DNA of 64,000 nt, from contig NZ_JAWLAR010000006.1 of assembly GCF_041395345.1 (NCBI RefSeq), positions 62,001 to 126,000 of the forward strand. Direction: 5' to 3'. Position 1 is the first letter of the stretch; every line of letters starts with the position of its first letter. Positions 40,712 to 49,728 of this stretch are shown here, one piece after another. The notes beneath the pieces are model-generated. The model did no database searches and was not told where the DNA came from. It was given only the letters and a program-made list of their open reading frames with translations. A program made the translations under genes and the position numbers. This stretch comes from Dokdonella sp041395345 (GTDB lineage Bacteria; Pseudomonadota; Gammaproteobacteria; Xanthomonadales; Rhodanobacteraceae).

Positions 40712-42679
40712 TCAGTATTTCTTGCCCGGTTTCTTGCCCTTGTGCGGCGGTCCGATTCGGGAGTGCTTCGGTGTCGGCTTGCTTCCGGGAAACGAGGGTC
40801 GCGGACCGCGATCGGATGCATCCTCCTCCTTGGCTCTCGGCTCACCGGCCGTTCCGCGCGTGATGCGCAGTCGCTGACCGGCTACCCAGGATTTCTTCAG
40901 GATCTGCAGGACTTCGCTGGGCATGCCTTCGGGCAGGTCGACCAGGCTGTGGTCTTCGCGGATCGTGATGCGGCCGATGTACTTGCTGTCGAGTTCGGCT
41001 TCGTTGGCGATGGCGCCGACGATATTGCCCGGCTTGACCCCATGCATGTGCCCGACTTCCACGCGGAAAGTTTCCATGCCGGTTTCGGGCGGGCGATGTT
41101 CGGAGGCCGCATGCGCGCGCGGCTCGCGAGCTTCCGGGATGCGCTTGCGGCCATCCTCTGCGGGATTGCTGAACGCTTCGGTGCGTGCGGCACGCGGGTG
41201 CGGCGGACGATCGGCGCGTGGTCGCTCGTTGCGTTCGCCGCGTTCTGGGCGTTCGCTGCGACTGCGATCACTGCGATTGGCGAAGTCCTTGCGTTCACGG
41301 CTGGCAGTCGGATCGAATTCGCGGCGTTCCGGACGCGCCTTGGGATCGAGTAGCAGCGGCTTGTCGCCCTGGGCGAGTCGGGCCAGGGCGGCGGCGATTT
41401 CGATTGCCGGAACGTCGTGCTCGACTTCGTACTGTTCGATCAGGCTGCGGAACGTGCCGAGGTCGCTGGCCGCGAGTGCGGTCGTGATGCGGTCCTTGAA
41501 GCGGGTGATGCGCAGATCATTCACGGTCTGCACCGAGGGCAGTTCCATGATCTCGATCGGCTGGCGCGTCGCGCGTTCGATCTGGCGCAGCATGTTGCGC
41601 TCGCGCGGCGTCACGAACAGGATCGCATCGCCTTCCCGGCCGGCGCGGCCAGTGCGACCGATGCGGTGCACATAGGATTCGGTATCGTAGGGAATGTCGT
41701 AGTTGAGTACGTGGCTGATGCGATCGACATCGAGTCCGCGCGCGGCAACGTCGGTGGCAACCAGGATATCGAGCTTGCCGTCCTTGAGTTGCTGGATCGC
41801 TCGTTCGCGTTGAGGCTGGGCGAGATCGCCATTGATCGCGGCGGCAGCCAGACCACGCGCCTGCAGGCGCTCGGCGAGCTCTTCGGTGGCGACCTTGGTG
41901 CGCGTGAAGATGATCATCGCGTCGAAGGGTTCGGCTTCGAGGATGCGCGTGAGTGCATCGAGCTTGTGCATGCCGCTGACCAGCCAGTAGCGCTGGCGGG
42001 TCTTGGCCGCGGTGGTAGTCTTCGACTTGATCGTGATCTCGACCGGCTCGCGCAGATGGATTTGCGCAATGCGTCGGATCTGCGACGGCATGGTGGCCGA
42101 GAAAAGTGCAACCTGACGCGTCGGCGGGGTTTTCTTGAGCACGGCCTCGACATCGTCGATGAAGCCCATGCGCAGCATTTCATCGGCCTCATCGAGGACC
42201 AGGCAACTCAGCTCGGAAAGATCGAGCGAGCCGCGATCCAGATGATCGATGATGCGGCCGGGCGTACCGACCACGACGTGCGCGCCGCGGCGAAGTCCGC
42301 TCAGCTGCGGGCCATAGGACTGGCCGCCATAGATCGGCAACACATGGAAGCCCGGGATATGCGTGGCGTAGCGCTGAAATGCCTCGGCGACCTGAATCGC
42401 GAGTTCGCGGGTAGGCGCCAGCACGAGGGCCTGCGGCTTCGATTTGCGCAGATCCAGATTGTTCAGAATCGGCAAGGCAAACGCGGCGGTCTTGCCGGTA
42501 CCGGTCTGGGCCTGGCCCAGAACATCCTTGCCTGCAAGCAGATGTGGAATTGTTGCCGCCTGGATCGGCGACGGTGACTCGTATCCGAGTTCGGCGAGAA
42601 TGCGCTCGAGAGGCTCGCGTAGGGCGAGATCCCTGAAGGAAATATCGGTTGGCGTGACGTCGGTCGCCGGGTCGGACAT
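40712..42679 (-). CDS. deaD: DEAD-box RNA helicase, DeaD/CsdA type
   Basis: A 655-residue helicase for ribosome assembly and mRNA turnover in the cold. Q motif with ELGYESPSPIQ, motif I AQTGTGKT, DEAD in VLDEADEML, SAT in LFSATMP, and HRIGRTGRAGREG in domain 2. A C-terminal DbpA-type RNA-binding domain (FRVEVGHMHGVKPGNIVGAIANEAELDSKYIGRI) and Arg/Glu/Pro-rich linkers follow, then a Lys-rich tail. Two thirds of the extension is low-complexity, as in E. coli DeaD (629). Start at 42679 fits the Q-motif position. Confidence 0.95.
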   Translation of the reverse strand: MSDPATDVTPTDISFRDLALREPLERILAELGYESPSPIQAATIPHLLAGKDVLGQAQTGTGKTAAFALPILNNLDLRKSKPQALVLAPTRELAIQVAEAFQRYATHIPGFHVLPIYGGQSYGPQLSGLRRGAHVVVGTPGRIIDHLDRGSLDLSELSCLVLDEADEMLRMGFIDDVEAVLKKTPPTRQVALFSATMPSQIRRIAQIHLREPVEITIKSKTTTAAKTRQRYWLVSGMHKLDALTRILEAEPFDAMIIFTRTKVATEELAERLQARGLAAAAINGDLAQPQRERAIQQLKDGKLDILVATDVAARGLDVDRISHVLNYDIPYDTESYVHRIGRTGRAGREGDAILFVTPRERNMLRQIERATRQPIEIMELPSVQTVNDLRITRFKDRITTALAASDLGTFRSLIEQYEVEHDVPAIEIAAALARLAQGDKPLLLDPKARPERREFDPTASRERKDFANRSDRSRSERPERGERNERPRADRPPHPRAARTEAFSNPAEDGRKRIPEAREPRAHAASEHRPPETGMETFRVEVGHMHGVKPGNIVGAIANEAELDSKYIGRITIREDHSLVDLPEGMPSEVLQILKKSWVAGQRLRITRGTAGEPRAKEEDASDRGPRPSFPGSKPTPKHSRIGPPHKGKKPGKKY

Positions 42680-42806
42680 GGGATTCTCGATGCGTCGACG
42701 GCCGGAGACGGCAGGTCGGCGTTGAAGGAAGGGCGCGTATTGTAGCGGCTTGTCTGCCCCGCTGCGCGGTGCGGCGTACGTCATGTCCAGCCGGGTCGAC
42801 TGCGAT

Positions 42807-42998
42807 TCAGGACTTGTCGGCGTGATTCTTCCTGCCCGAACCGGACTTGTTGCCGCCACCGTCTTCCTTGTTGACCGTGGCCCAGGCCCTTTTCTCGGCC
42901 TCTTCCCTCGAAACGCCGCGCTCCCGATAGGTTTCCTCGATATGCTCGGCCTTGCGCTTTTGCTTGTCGGTGTAAGCGGATTTGTCTCCTCGTGACAT
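42807..42998 (-). CDS. Small basic protein (often annotated plasmid stabilization protein)
   Basis: 63 residues, very rich in Lys, Arg, Glu and Gly. The pattern GDKSAYTDKQKRKAEHIEE..G.S..EAEKRAWATVNK.DGGG is a short conserved family that databases often call plasmid stabilization protein without evidence. It would be a helical cytoplasmic protein that may bind nucleic acid. The ribosome site AGGAG is 7 bases before the ATG. It sits upstream of deaD in the same direction, with its own leader holding a perfect palindrome. Function unknown. Confidence 0.8.
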   Translation of the reverse strand: MSRGDKSAYTDKQKRKAEHIEETYRERGVSREEAEKRAWATVNKEDGGGNKSGSGRKNHADKS

Positions 42999-43054
42999 GA
43001 TGGTCTCCTGCAGACGCGTGAGGCTTGAGGATGAACCGTCCTTGCTGAGCCGTT

Positions 43055-43068
43055 CCCGAATATTCGGG
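43055..43068. promoter_or_regulatory. 14-bp perfect palindrome upstream of the 63-aa protein gene
   Basis: CCCGAATATTCGGG lies 57-70 bases before that gene's ATG and about 105 bases before tldD on the other side. It is a possible operator in a divergent promoter region. No known regulator matched. Confidence 0.4.
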
Positions 43069-43172
43069 GGCTGAATTGATAATGAAATCAGCCGTTTGCA
43101 GCCATTCATCTTGTTTCACGCAACTTCAGCCCCCACTACGGGGTCCAGCTCCCTACCGACTCGAATTCCGAC

Positions 43173-44615
43173 ATGACCGAATTGATTGCGCTGGCCGAAC
43201 AGCGTCTGCTGAGTCCGGGCGGCCTCGCTGCCTCTGACCTCGATCGTGTGTTCGCGCGGCTGATGACGCCGGCGGTGGACTATGCCGACCTCTATTTCCA
43301 GCATTCGCGTAGCGAGTCATGGGTGCTCGAGGATGGCATCGTCAAGGACGGCAGCCACGCGATCGAACAGGGCGTCGGCGTGCGCGCGCTGTCTGGCGAG
43401 AAGACCGGGTTCGCCTATTCCGACGATATCGTGATGCCGGCCCTGCTCGAGGCCGCCGGTTCGGCGCGGGCGATAGCGCGCGAATCGAGCGGTGGCAATG
43501 GCAGGCCGCTGGTCTCCTCAGCGGCGCGCGCACTCTATCCGGCGCTCGATCCGATCGACTCGATGGGCAGTGAAGCCAAGGTGCGCCTGCTGCGTGAAAC
43601 CGATGCCTATGCGCGCTCGCTTGATGCGCGTGTCCGCGAGGTGATCGTCAGCGTCGCCTCAACCGTGGACACGATCATGGTGGCTGCCTCCGATGGCACC
43701 CTGGCCGCCGACGTGCGCCCGCTGGTGCGCTTCAATGTCCAGGTCATTGTCGAACAGAATGGTCGTCGCGAAAGCGGTAGCAGTGGCGGCGGCGGCCGCT
43801 ACGATCTGGTCGAGTTGCTCGAGAATGACCGCGCCCGGCGGTCCGCTCGCGAAGCCGTGCGCGCGGCCCTGGTCAACCTTGATGCCGTGGCTGCTCCCGC
43901 CGGCAACATGACCGTGGTGCTCGGTCCCGGTTGGCCCGGCGTGCTGCTGCACGAAGCGATCGGGCACGGATTCGAGGGCGACTTCAATCGCAAGGGTACC
44001 TCGGCGTTCTCCAACAGCATGGGTCGGCGCGTCGCCGCGCCGGGCGTGACCATCGTCGACGATGGCACCATGGCCGGACGCCGCGGTTCGCTCAGTGTCG
44101 ATGACGAGGGCACGCCGACGAACTGCACGGTACTGGTCGAGGACGGCATCATGAAAGGCCTGATCCAGGACAAGTTCAACGCGCGCCTGATGGGCATGAA
44201 GGCCACCGGCAACGGGCGTCGCGAATCCTTCGCGCACTTGCCGATGCCGCGCATGACGAACACCTACATGCGTGCGGGCGAGCGCGATCCCGAGGAAATC
44301 CTGCGCTCGGTCAAGAACGGGCTGTATGCCGTCAATTTCGGCGGCGGCCAGGTCGACATCACCAATGGAAAGTTCGTGTTTTCGGCCAGCGAGGCCTATC
44401 TGATCGAGGATGGCAAGGTCACTCGCCCGGTCAAGGGCGCAACCCTGATCGGCGCAGGTCCCGAAGTGCTCAAGCACGTATCGATGATCGGCAATGACCT
44501 CAAGCTCGACGAGGGTGTCGGCGTATGCGGCAAGGACGGGCAGAGCGTGCCGGTCGGTGTCGGCCAGCCGACCTTGAAGATCGACAATCTTACCGTGGGC
44601 GGAACGGCGGCCTGA
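43173..44615 (+). CDS. tldD: Metalloprotease subunit TldD
   Basis: A 480-residue PmbA/TldD-family protease subunit that works as a heterodimer with PmbA to degrade unfolded peptides and mature some RiPPs. The zinc motif HExxxH is H260-E261..H265 in LLHEAIGHGFEGD, and the third Cys ligand is probably in the GVCGKDGQSVPVG loop. Length matches E. coli TldD (481). It faces darP and pmbA. No peptide-precursor gene is recognised beside it. Confidence 0.96.
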   Translation: MTELIALAEQRLLSPGGLAASDLDRVFARLMTPAVDYADLYFQHSRSESWVLEDGIVKDGSHAIEQGVGVRALSGEKTGFAYSDDIVMPALLEAAGSARAIARESSGGNGRPLVSSAARALYPALDPIDSMGSEAKVRLLRETDAYARSLDARVREVIVSVASTVDTIMVAASDGTLAADVRPLVRFNVQVIVEQNGRRESGSSGGGGRYDLVELLENDRARRSAREAVRAALVNLDAVAAPAGNMTVVLGPGWPGVLLHEAIGHGFEGDFNRKGTSAFSNSMGRRVAAPGVTIVDDGTMAGRRGSLSVDDEGTPTNCTVLVEDGIMKGLIQDKFNARLMGMKATGNGRRESFAHLPMPRMTNTYMRAGERDPEEILRSVKNGLYAVNFGGGQVDITNGKFVFSASEAYLIEDGKVTRPVKGATLIGAGPEVLKHVSMIGNDLKLDEGVGVCGKDGQSVPVGVGQPTLKIDNLTVGGTAA

Positions 44616-44647
44616 TGGGCAGTACCGGCAAGCCTCGGCCTTTCGCG

Positions 44648-45169
44648 TCAGCCCGTCTGACCCAGCATGTCGCGCAGCGTGCGGAACAGCTCGCGTGAGG
44701 CCTTCGGGGGTTTCTGCTTCTTCGCCTCAAGGTTTGCCTGGCGGATCAGATTGCGCAGCTGCTGGCGGTCAGCATCGGGATGCTCGAGGATCACTTCCTC
44801 AAGCGCGCTGTCGCCTTCGGCGATCAGGCGGTCGCGCAGGGCCTCCAGTTGATGCAACTGGGCGGTTTCCCGGTACGACTGCTGGCGATCGATCTCGAGC
44901 ACAAGGCGGATCGCATCGATCTCCTCGGGCTCGAGTCGACGCATCAGCTTGGCAAGGTACTGGGTTTCGCGCTTGCGCGCGATCGGCTGGTGGATGGCGC
45001 GCGTCCTGCGCACCTCCACGAGCAGGTCGTCGTCCAGTGGGACGCGTTCCAGCTGGGCATCGGTCAATGTGACCAGAGACTCGGCCAGTTTGAAGATCGC
45101 CGTGGCATCACGGCGTCGCTGGCTACGGCTGGGGCCGTCGAAGGCCACATCGGTTTCATCGTTGGACAT
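44648..45169 (-). CDS. darP: Ribosome biogenesis factor DarP (YjgA, DUF615)
   Basis: 173 residues, all-helical and highly charged. It opens SRSQRRRDATAIFKLAESLVTLTDAQLERVPLDDDLL, the DUF615 signature, with IARKRETQYLAKLMR and a C-terminal LFRTLRDML. DarP helps 50S assembly. Divergent from pmbA with 68 bases between the starts, the same pairing as in E. coli (yjgA-pmbA). Start at 45169 excludes 27 unconserved upstream residues. Confidence 0.93.
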   Translation of the reverse strand: MSNDETDVAFDGPSRSQRRRDATAIFKLAESLVTLTDAQLERVPLDDDLLVEVRRTRAIHQPIARKRETQYLAKLMRRLEPEEIDAIRLVLEIDRQQSYRETAQLHQLEALRDRLIAEGDSALEEVILEHPDADRQQLRNLIRQANLEAKKQKPPKASRELFRTLRDMLGQTG

Positions 45170-45237
45170 CAGGATTCTGCAAGTGGATGCCGCATTCGGA
45201 GATCGAGTCGGCGCATCGGACAACAAGAGGATAAGGC

Positions 45238-46593
45238 GTGAATCAGGCAATCACCAACCGCGATGACAGCTTGGCCGAACTGGACAGGCTGTCCGAGCTG
45301 ACCGAGGACGTCCTGCGTCGCTGTCGCGCCAAGGGCGCCAGTGAAGTGGATGTCGGCGTGGGTGTCGATGTCGGTCTCGACGTCAACGTGCGCCTCGGAG
45401 AGGTCGAATCGATCGAGCATACGCGTGATCGGGGTCTTTCGCTGACGGTCTATTTCGGCAAGCGCAAGGGTGCGGCAAGCACGGCTGACCTCAATCCTGA
45501 TTCCATCGAAAAGACCATCGAACATGCATGTGACATCGCGCGCTTCACCGAGGAGGATCCCTGCAATGGCCTCGCCGATGAGGATCTGCTCGCCCATGAT
45601 TTCCCGGATCTCGACTTGTGGCATCCCTGGGATATCACGGCCGAAGAGGCCTCCGAGCTGGCCCGACGCTGCGAAGCGGCAGGGCGCAGCCATGATCCAC
45701 GCATCAGCAACTCGGAAGGCGCCACCGTCCAGATCGGCTCGTCACTGGCGGTCGGCGCGACATCGAATGGCTTCTTTTCGCGCGAACGCGATACGCGGCA
45801 CATGATTTCTGCTGCATTGCTTGCCGAAGATGGCGCCGGCATGCAGCGCGACTACTGGTACGAATCCGTGCGCAGCGCCAGCGATTTCCCGGATGTGGAA
45901 TCGATCGGTCGCAAGGCCGCCGAGCGTACGCTTGCGAGACTCGGTGCGCGCAAGATCGGTACCCGGCAGTGCCCGACGCTGTTCTCGCCTTCCGTTGCGC
46001 GCAGCCTGATCGGGCATTACCTGTCCGCGGTCAGCGGCGGCGCCCTGTACCGGCGCGCGAGTTTCCTGGTCGACCACATCGGCAAACCGGTGTTTCCGAA
46101 CTTCGTCCAGATCGTCGAGCGCCCGCATATCAGGCGCGGCCAGGCCTCGGCATCATTCGACGCCGAGGGCGTGGCGACCAGGGATTCCGATATCGTCCGT
46201 GATGGACACGTCGCGCGCTATCTGCTTGGAAGCTACGCCGCACGCAAGCTTGGCCTGCGCAGTACCGGCAATGCCGGTGGCGTGCACAACGTCATCGTCA
46301 ATACCGGTGAAGACGATTTCGCTGGCTTGCTCAGGCGCATGGGCACCGGCCTTGTCGTCACCGAACTGATGGGGCAGGGCGTATCCCTGCTGACCGGAGA
46401 CTATTCACGCGGCGCGTCGGGCTTCTGGGTGGAAAACGGTGAAATCGCTCACCCGGTCGAGGAAATCACGATCGCATCGAACCTGCGCGACATGTTTGCG
46501 AATATCGTCGCCATCGGAAATGACGTCGATCCGCGCTCGCACATCCTGACCGGATCCATCCTGCTCGATCGGATGACCGTGGCCGGATCATGA
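45238..46593 (+). CDS. pmbA: Metalloprotease partner PmbA (TldE)
   Basis: A 451-residue PmbA/TldD-family member without the HExxxH motif, as expected for the inactive partner subunit. Features: SEVDVGVGVDVGLDVNVRLGEVES, STGNAGGVHNVIVNTG and the VTELMGQGV..GDYSRGASGFWVENGEI ending. It starts with GTG at 45238 after AAGGC. Length equals E. coli PmbA (450). With tldD 600 bases away it forms the full TldD/E complex. Confidence 0.95.
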   Translation: MNQAITNRDDSLAELDRLSELTEDVLRRCRAKGASEVDVGVGVDVGLDVNVRLGEVESIEHTRDRGLSLTVYFGKRKGAASTADLNPDSIEKTIEHACDIARFTEEDPCNGLADEDLLAHDFPDLDLWHPWDITAEEASELARRCEAAGRSHDPRISNSEGATVQIGSSLAVGATSNGFFSRERDTRHMISAALLAEDGAGMQRDYWYESVRSASDFPDVESIGRKAAERTLARLGARKIGTRQCPTLFSPSVARSLIGHYLSAVSGGALYRRASFLVDHIGKPVFPNFVQIVERPHIRRGQASASFDAEGVATRDSDIVRDGHVARYLLGSYAARKLGLRSTGNAGGVHNVIVNTGEDDFAGLLRRMGTGLVVTELMGQGVSLLTGDYSRGASGFWVENGEIAHPVEEITIASNLRDMFANIVAIGNDVDPRSHILTGSILLDRMTVAGS

Positions 46594-46661
46594 CTTTCCG
46601 GCCTTGATCCCTGGTGTCAATGGTCCCATCTTGAGGATGAGACTCGGAACTGGAGAGCAGC

Positions 46662-47081
46662 ATGAATGTCGAAACCGAAGCGCATGTCGAGCCGCAGCCC
46701 GATCCTGGAGAAGTCGTTGCTCCCGTCGGAGATGAGCGCACCTGGGCCCTGATCGGCCACTTGTCGGCATTCAGCGCCTTCATCGTCACCGGCCTGGGTT
46801 GCGTGCTGGGCCCATTGATTGTCTGGCTGATCAAGCGCGATACACTGCCGTTCGCCGGCGATCAGGCCAAGGAAGCGCTCAACTTCAACATCACCGTCCT
46901 GCTGGCCGGACTCGCGCTCTGGATTGTCACCATCGTGACGTTGGGCATCGGGCTGTTGTTGACCGTTCCGCTGGGTCTTGCCCTGTTTGCCTATTGGCTG
47001 GTGTTCACCATCGTCGCCGCCGTGAACGCCAACAACGGAATTCGCTACCGTTATCCGTTCACGCTGCGCCTGGTCGAGTAA
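46662..47081 (+). CDS. DUF4870 membrane protein
   Basis: 139 residues. A short acidic N-terminus (1-25), then three to four hydrophobic segments (about 35-58, 75-95, 96-120). WALIGHLSAFSAFI and the DQAKEALNFNITVLLAGL stretch are the DUF4870 signature. It is an inner-membrane protein of unknown function, read on its own, and convergent with ispA. Confidence 0.85.
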   Translation: MNVETEAHVEPQPDPGEVVAPVGDERTWALIGHLSAFSAFIVTGLGCVLGPLIVWLIKRDTLPFAGDQAKEALNFNITVLLAGLALWIVTIVTLGIGLLLTVPLGLALFAYWLVFTIVAAVNANNGIRYRYPFTLRLVE

Positions 47082-47114
47082 GCAGGCAGTTCAGGGTGGG
47101 CCGACCTGGCTGGC

Positions 47115-48047
47115 TCAGCTCTTGCGCTCGGCGACGAAGCGGGCCAGATCGCGCAGACAGGCCGCTGATTCGCCAAGGGGCTGGATTGCCGCGAGCGCCT
47201 GCTCGGTAAGCTCGTCCAGATGGGCAGCGGATGCCTGCAGGCCGAGTATGGCGGGGTAGGTCGGCTTGTCGCTGGCTGCATCCTTGCCCACGGTCTTGCC
47301 GATCTGGTCGGGGTCGCCTTCCACGTCAAGAATGTCGTCGCGAATCTGGAAGGCAAGCCCGACGCAGTGCGCGTAGCGATCCAGCGAATCGAGCAGAGTC
47401 CGATCGGTGCAACCGGCGGCAAGTGCGCCGAGGCGCACCGAAGCACGAATCAGGGCGCCGGTCTTGTAGACGTGCATGCGTTCGAGCTCGTTCGCATCGA
47501 GGCGTTGACCGACGGCACTCAGGTCGAAGGCCTGCCCGCCGGCCATGCCCTGTGAGCCGCAGGCCCGGGCCAGTACGTGCAGCATCTCCAGACGGGTCCG
47601 GCTGTCGATTCCCGCGGAGGTTTCCGCTGTCAGCACTTCGAATGCAAGTGCCTGCAATGCATCGCCGGCGAGTATCGCCATGGCTTCGCCAAATTCGATG
47701 TGACAGGTCGGGCGGCCACGGCGCAGTGCGTCATCGTCCATCGCCGGCAAGTCATCATGCACCAGCGAGTAGGCATGGATGACTTCCACCGCTACAGCGG
47801 CCGCGTCGAGACGTTCAAGCGGCGCGCCAAATGCGCTGCCGGTTGCATAGACGAGCAGCGGGCGCATGCGTTTGCCGCCGCCCATCACTGCGTAATGCAT
47901 CGCGCGATGCAATTCGAGCGGGGGCTGCTGCAGTGGCGGCAGGGCGGTTGCCAGCGCCTGGTCGGCATGCGCCGCGAAGGCACGCAGCGCCGGCGTCAGG
48001 TCGGTCGCGGATGTGGGAGCGATGATGATGGTTTCCTGCTCAGGCAC
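47115..48047 (-). CDS. ispA: Farnesyl diphosphate synthase
   Basis: A 310-residue trans-isoprenyl diphosphate synthase that makes FPP (C15) for ubiquinone, undecaprenol and quinone chains. First Asp motif DDLPAMDDD, second motif DDILD, and GGKRMRPLL. The aromatic pattern before the first motif (AYSLVHDD) fits short-chain enzymes. It is the last gene of tdh-tilS-xseB-ispA. The usual partner dxs is not next to it here. Confidence 0.94.
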   Translation of the reverse strand: MPEQETIIIAPTSATDLTPALRAFAAHADQALATALPPLQQPPLELHRAMHYAVMGGGKRMRPLLVYATGSAFGAPLERLDAAAVAVEVIHAYSLVHDDLPAMDDDALRRGRPTCHIEFGEAMAILAGDALQALAFEVLTAETSAGIDSRTRLEMLHVLARACGSQGMAGGQAFDLSAVGQRLDANELERMHVYKTGALIRASVRLGALAAGCTDRTLLDSLDRYAHCVGLAFQIRDDILDVEGDPDQIGKTVGKDAASDKPTYPAILGLQASAAHLDELTEQALAAIQPLGESAACLRDLARFVAERKS

Positions 48048-48068
48048 CGATGGCGCTGCGTACGGGTG

Positions 48069-48323
48069 CTAGGGCGTATCGGGATCGAAAGGCTCGGCGG
48101 ATTCGGGCTTGCCCGGATCGATCAGCTGTTTCACGCGCAATTCGGCCTGTTCGAGTGCGCTCTGGCAGCTGCGGTAGAGGGCAACACCGCGTTCGAAGGA
48201 CTTGAGTGAATCATCCAGACCCATCTCGCTTTCTTCCATGCGCGTCACCAGCTGTTCGAGCTCGTCCAGGGACTGTTCGAATTCGGCGACCTGGTTCGGA
48301 TTCTTTGGGCTGGATGCGGGCAT
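48069..48323 (-). CDS. xseB: Exodeoxyribonuclease VII small subunit
   Basis: 84 residues, helical. FEQSLDELEQLVTRMEESEMGLDDSLKSFERGVALYR is the XseB signature. Several copies bind XseA to form a nuclease for single-stranded DNA. 21 bases before ispA, the standard xseB-ispA order. Confidence 0.95.
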   Translation of the reverse strand: MPASSPKNPNQVAEFEQSLDELEQLVTRMEESEMGLDDSLKSFERGVALYRSCQSALEQAELRVKQLIDPGKPESAEPFDPDTP

Positions 48324-48344
48324 GCGGCGAAGGCTAGCCTGCCA

Positions 48345-49682
48345 TCAGGCAGGGGTCAATGCGTGTTCCCATGCCAGGTGCGCAGCGTGCCGGGCAAGGC
48401 AGGTGCGTCCGGCATCGCTGATCCACAGATCACCCACGGCGAGCAGTTGATCTTCGGCGTCGACCACGACGGGAATTCGACCACGCTCCCAGGGTGGAAT
48501 GCCGGCCTCCTGGAACAGATCGCGCAGCTCGCGCGTGTAGCCGTTGGCTGCCACTCGAAGCGACTCCCCGCCGCGGCGAAAGCGCACGTGAAATGAAAGG
48601 CTGGCGGCAGGCGTCAGGTCCTCGCCACGATTGTCGACCAGTCGCAGGGTTCCGAGCCCTGCCGGAAGTGGCAGCGGTTTTCCATCCCAGGCCACACGCC
48701 ATTGCGCCTCCGGCATCTGCAATGGACGCAGTGCGTAGACAAGATCCCGGTAACGCCGGATTTCTGCGCCAGGCCAGCGAATGCAAGGCAGCTTGTGCTC
48801 GGCTGCTTCAGCCAGCTGGCGCACGAGCTCGCCGACCTGATAGCGATTGGGTTCGGGCAGGTCGATGGCTCGCAGCCATCGGCGCAAGACCGGGTCACGC
48901 AGCGCATCGGGCAGTTCCAGCCATTGCAAATAGCGCAATGTGGCCGGATCGAGGCCCTGCACTCGGGCCAGAGCCAGGTTGGACTCATGCTCGATGAAAT
49001 CTGCCGCAGCGCGCACCCAATCGGCACTCTGGGTAATGCTTGCGTCCGCTTCGGGCCAGCGCTTGCGCAAGCGCGGCAGCACATCCATGCGCAGATAATT
49101 GCGATCGATCACGGTGTCGGCGTTGCTGGGGTCGCTGATCCAGTCCAGCCCGACTTGCTCGGCATAGCTGCGCAAGGTAGTGCGCGAAGTGCCGAGCAGA
49201 GGTCGCCAGGCATGGCCGACGCCGAAGCGGCGAAGCTTGCGCATGGCCGAGAGTCCTTCGGGTCCCGCACCGCGGAGCAGTTTGAGCAGGACCGTTTCGG
49301 CCTGGTCGTCGCGATGATGAGCAAAGGCAACGACTTCATCTTCGGCCAGTGTCGATTGAATGGCGGCAAACCGGGACCGTCGTGCAGCCGCCTCAAGGCC
49401 AAAGCCGCTGGAGCGCTCGACGTCGACGGACATCACCGTCAACGGTACGTCGAGGTCGGCACAGACGCTCTTGCATACGGAGCCCCACTCGCGGCTCGAA
49501 GTCTGCAAACCATGATCGACGTGAATGGCGCGCAGGCCGCGTTCGCGGGCCGCCGGCAGGCCAGCCAGCGCGTGCAGCAGAACACTCGAATCCAGGCCGC
49601 CGCTGTAGGCCACGGCGATCGGGCCAGGCGGCAACGAGGCCAGCGCGGCAACAAGCAGATCGCGCATGCGGCCTGTGTGCAC
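48345..49682 (-). CDS. tilS: tRNA(Ile)-lysidine synthetase
   Basis: A 445-residue N-type ATP pyrophosphatase that converts the wobble C of tRNA-Ile(CAU) to lysidine. The P-loop SGGLDSSVLLH lies at about residue 26-36, and FAHHRDDQAETVLLKLLRGAGPEGL matches the family. The C-terminal substrate-binding domain is present (FRRGGESLRVA). Length is close to E. coli TilS (432). The start at 49682 could also be the second Met (residue 6). Essential gene, 46 bases after tdh and 21 before xseB. Confidence 0.95.
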   Translation of the reverse strand: MHTGRMRDLLVAALASLPPGPIAVAYSGGLDSSVLLHALAGLPAARERGLRAIHVDHGLQTSSREWGSVCKSVCADLDVPLTVMSVDVERSSGFGLEAAARRSRFAAIQSTLAEDEVVAFAHHRDDQAETVLLKLLRGAGPEGLSAMRKLRRFGVGHAWRPLLGTSRTTLRSYAEQVGLDWISDPSNADTVIDRNYLRMDVLPRLRKRWPEADASITQSADWVRAAADFIEHESNLALARVQGLDPATLRYLQWLELPDALRDPVLRRWLRAIDLPEPNRYQVGELVRQLAEAAEHKLPCIRWPGAEIRRYRDLVYALRPLQMPEAQWRVAWDGKPLPLPAGLGTLRLVDNRGEDLTPAASLSFHVRFRRGGESLRVAANGYTRELRDLFQEAGIPPWERGRIPVVVDAEDQLLAVGDLWISDAGRTCLARHAAHLAWEHALTPA

Positions 49683-49728
49683 GGGATGCTCCGTCAGCCG
49701 CGGCGCTGCCGCTGGTTCAGGCCGCGCC

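Noticed and set aside
43173..46593. TldD/PmbA as part of a peptide (RiPP) biosynthesis cluster
   Set aside because: Both subunits sit with darP in their usual housekeeping context. No precursor peptide, radical-SAM or transporter gene is adjacent.
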